From CAYQNU01 sp964419055 (GTDB lineage: Bacteria > Bacteroidota > Bacteroidia > Flavobacteriales_D > Parvicellaceae): 43,603 nucleotides of DNA. Location: the NCBI GenBank assembly GCA_964419055.1, contig CAYQNU010000022.1, positions 1 through 43,603 on the forward strand, given 5' to 3'. A program made the translations under genes and the position numbers. Under the pieces are notes generated by a model. That model had not been told where the DNA came from, searched no databases, and saw nothing but the letters and a program-made list of their open reading frames with translations. This document shows positions 43,534 to 43,603 of this stretch, one piece after another (the first letter of the stretch is position 1; each line of letters starts with the position of its first letter).

Positions 43534-43603
43534 AGTTTTTGTTTTTATTTAACCCGTTGGGTGAAATAGATTTTTTTAAAAAAAACTTCTTGGATATTGC
43601 TCA

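Overview
The window is an AT-rich stretch of chromosome from a Bacteroidota bacterium, most probably order Flavobacteriales. The evidence is: the promoter type (-33 TTG and -7 TAnnTTTG), seen at about a dozen genes; type IX secretion (T9SS) C-terminal sorting domains of both type A and type B; the block purH-mreB-mreC-mreD-mrdA-rodA; a 914-aa IF2; and a tmRNA whose tag ends GENNYALAA. Start codons include several GTG and at least one TTG. No tRNA, rRNA, CRISPR array, transposase or phage gene was seen.

Layout. 1-563: no gene. 564-5170 (+): dnaK with a strong terminator, a T9SS type B secreted propeller protein and a small secreted protein. 5171-9649 (-): the accessory part. Four or five small genes, mostly lipoproteins or membrane proteins, each lie between copies of a ~140-bp structured repeat (copies near 6178, 6873, 7549 and 8390). 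The array is headed by an OmpA-family protein with a good promoter. 9831-11318 (-): a DUF4143 AAA ATPase behind two 31-bp tandem repeats, and a small membrane protein. 11350-14282 (+): a FecCD-type metal-chelate ABC importer operon. 14303-19255 (-): an alpha/beta hydrolase, an orphan protein, a beta-propeller lipoprotein, two paralogous CxC lipoproteins and a TPR-like secreted protein. 19400-22049 (-): a TPR histidine kinase and a LytTR response regulator. 22166-27613 (+): rimP-nusA, infB and recO, followed by a FISUMP-type pseudogene broken by an in-frame TAG. 28375-30340 (-): accB-accC. 30516-37711 (-): purH and the rod-shape operon. 37906-43533: secreted T9SS proteins, a DUF985 cupin, the tmRNA gene (+) and a small membrane protein.

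How the genes work together. rimP, nusA and infB supply ribosome maturation, transcription elongation and translation initiation. mreBCD, mrdA and rodA form the elongasome. accB and accC carry out the biotin carboxylase step of fatty-acid synthesis. The three ABC genes form one importer. The kinase and regulator form a two-component pair.

The most unusual region is 5.2-8.5 kb. Each gene there is tightly bracketed by repeats that share a near-identical ~80-bp centre. Their flanking arms differ between copies, yet the two arms of each copy remain complementary to one another. The gene stops 4-18 nt from one repeat and starts about 40-60 nt from the next, and no consensus promoter is visible inside the array. 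This geometry resembles integron gene cassettes with attC hairpins, but no canonical attC core and no integrase are present, so a cassette system is an inference. A second pattern of interest is that four genes have their start codon only 4-5 nt after a consensus -7 element, which predicts leaderless mRNAs.
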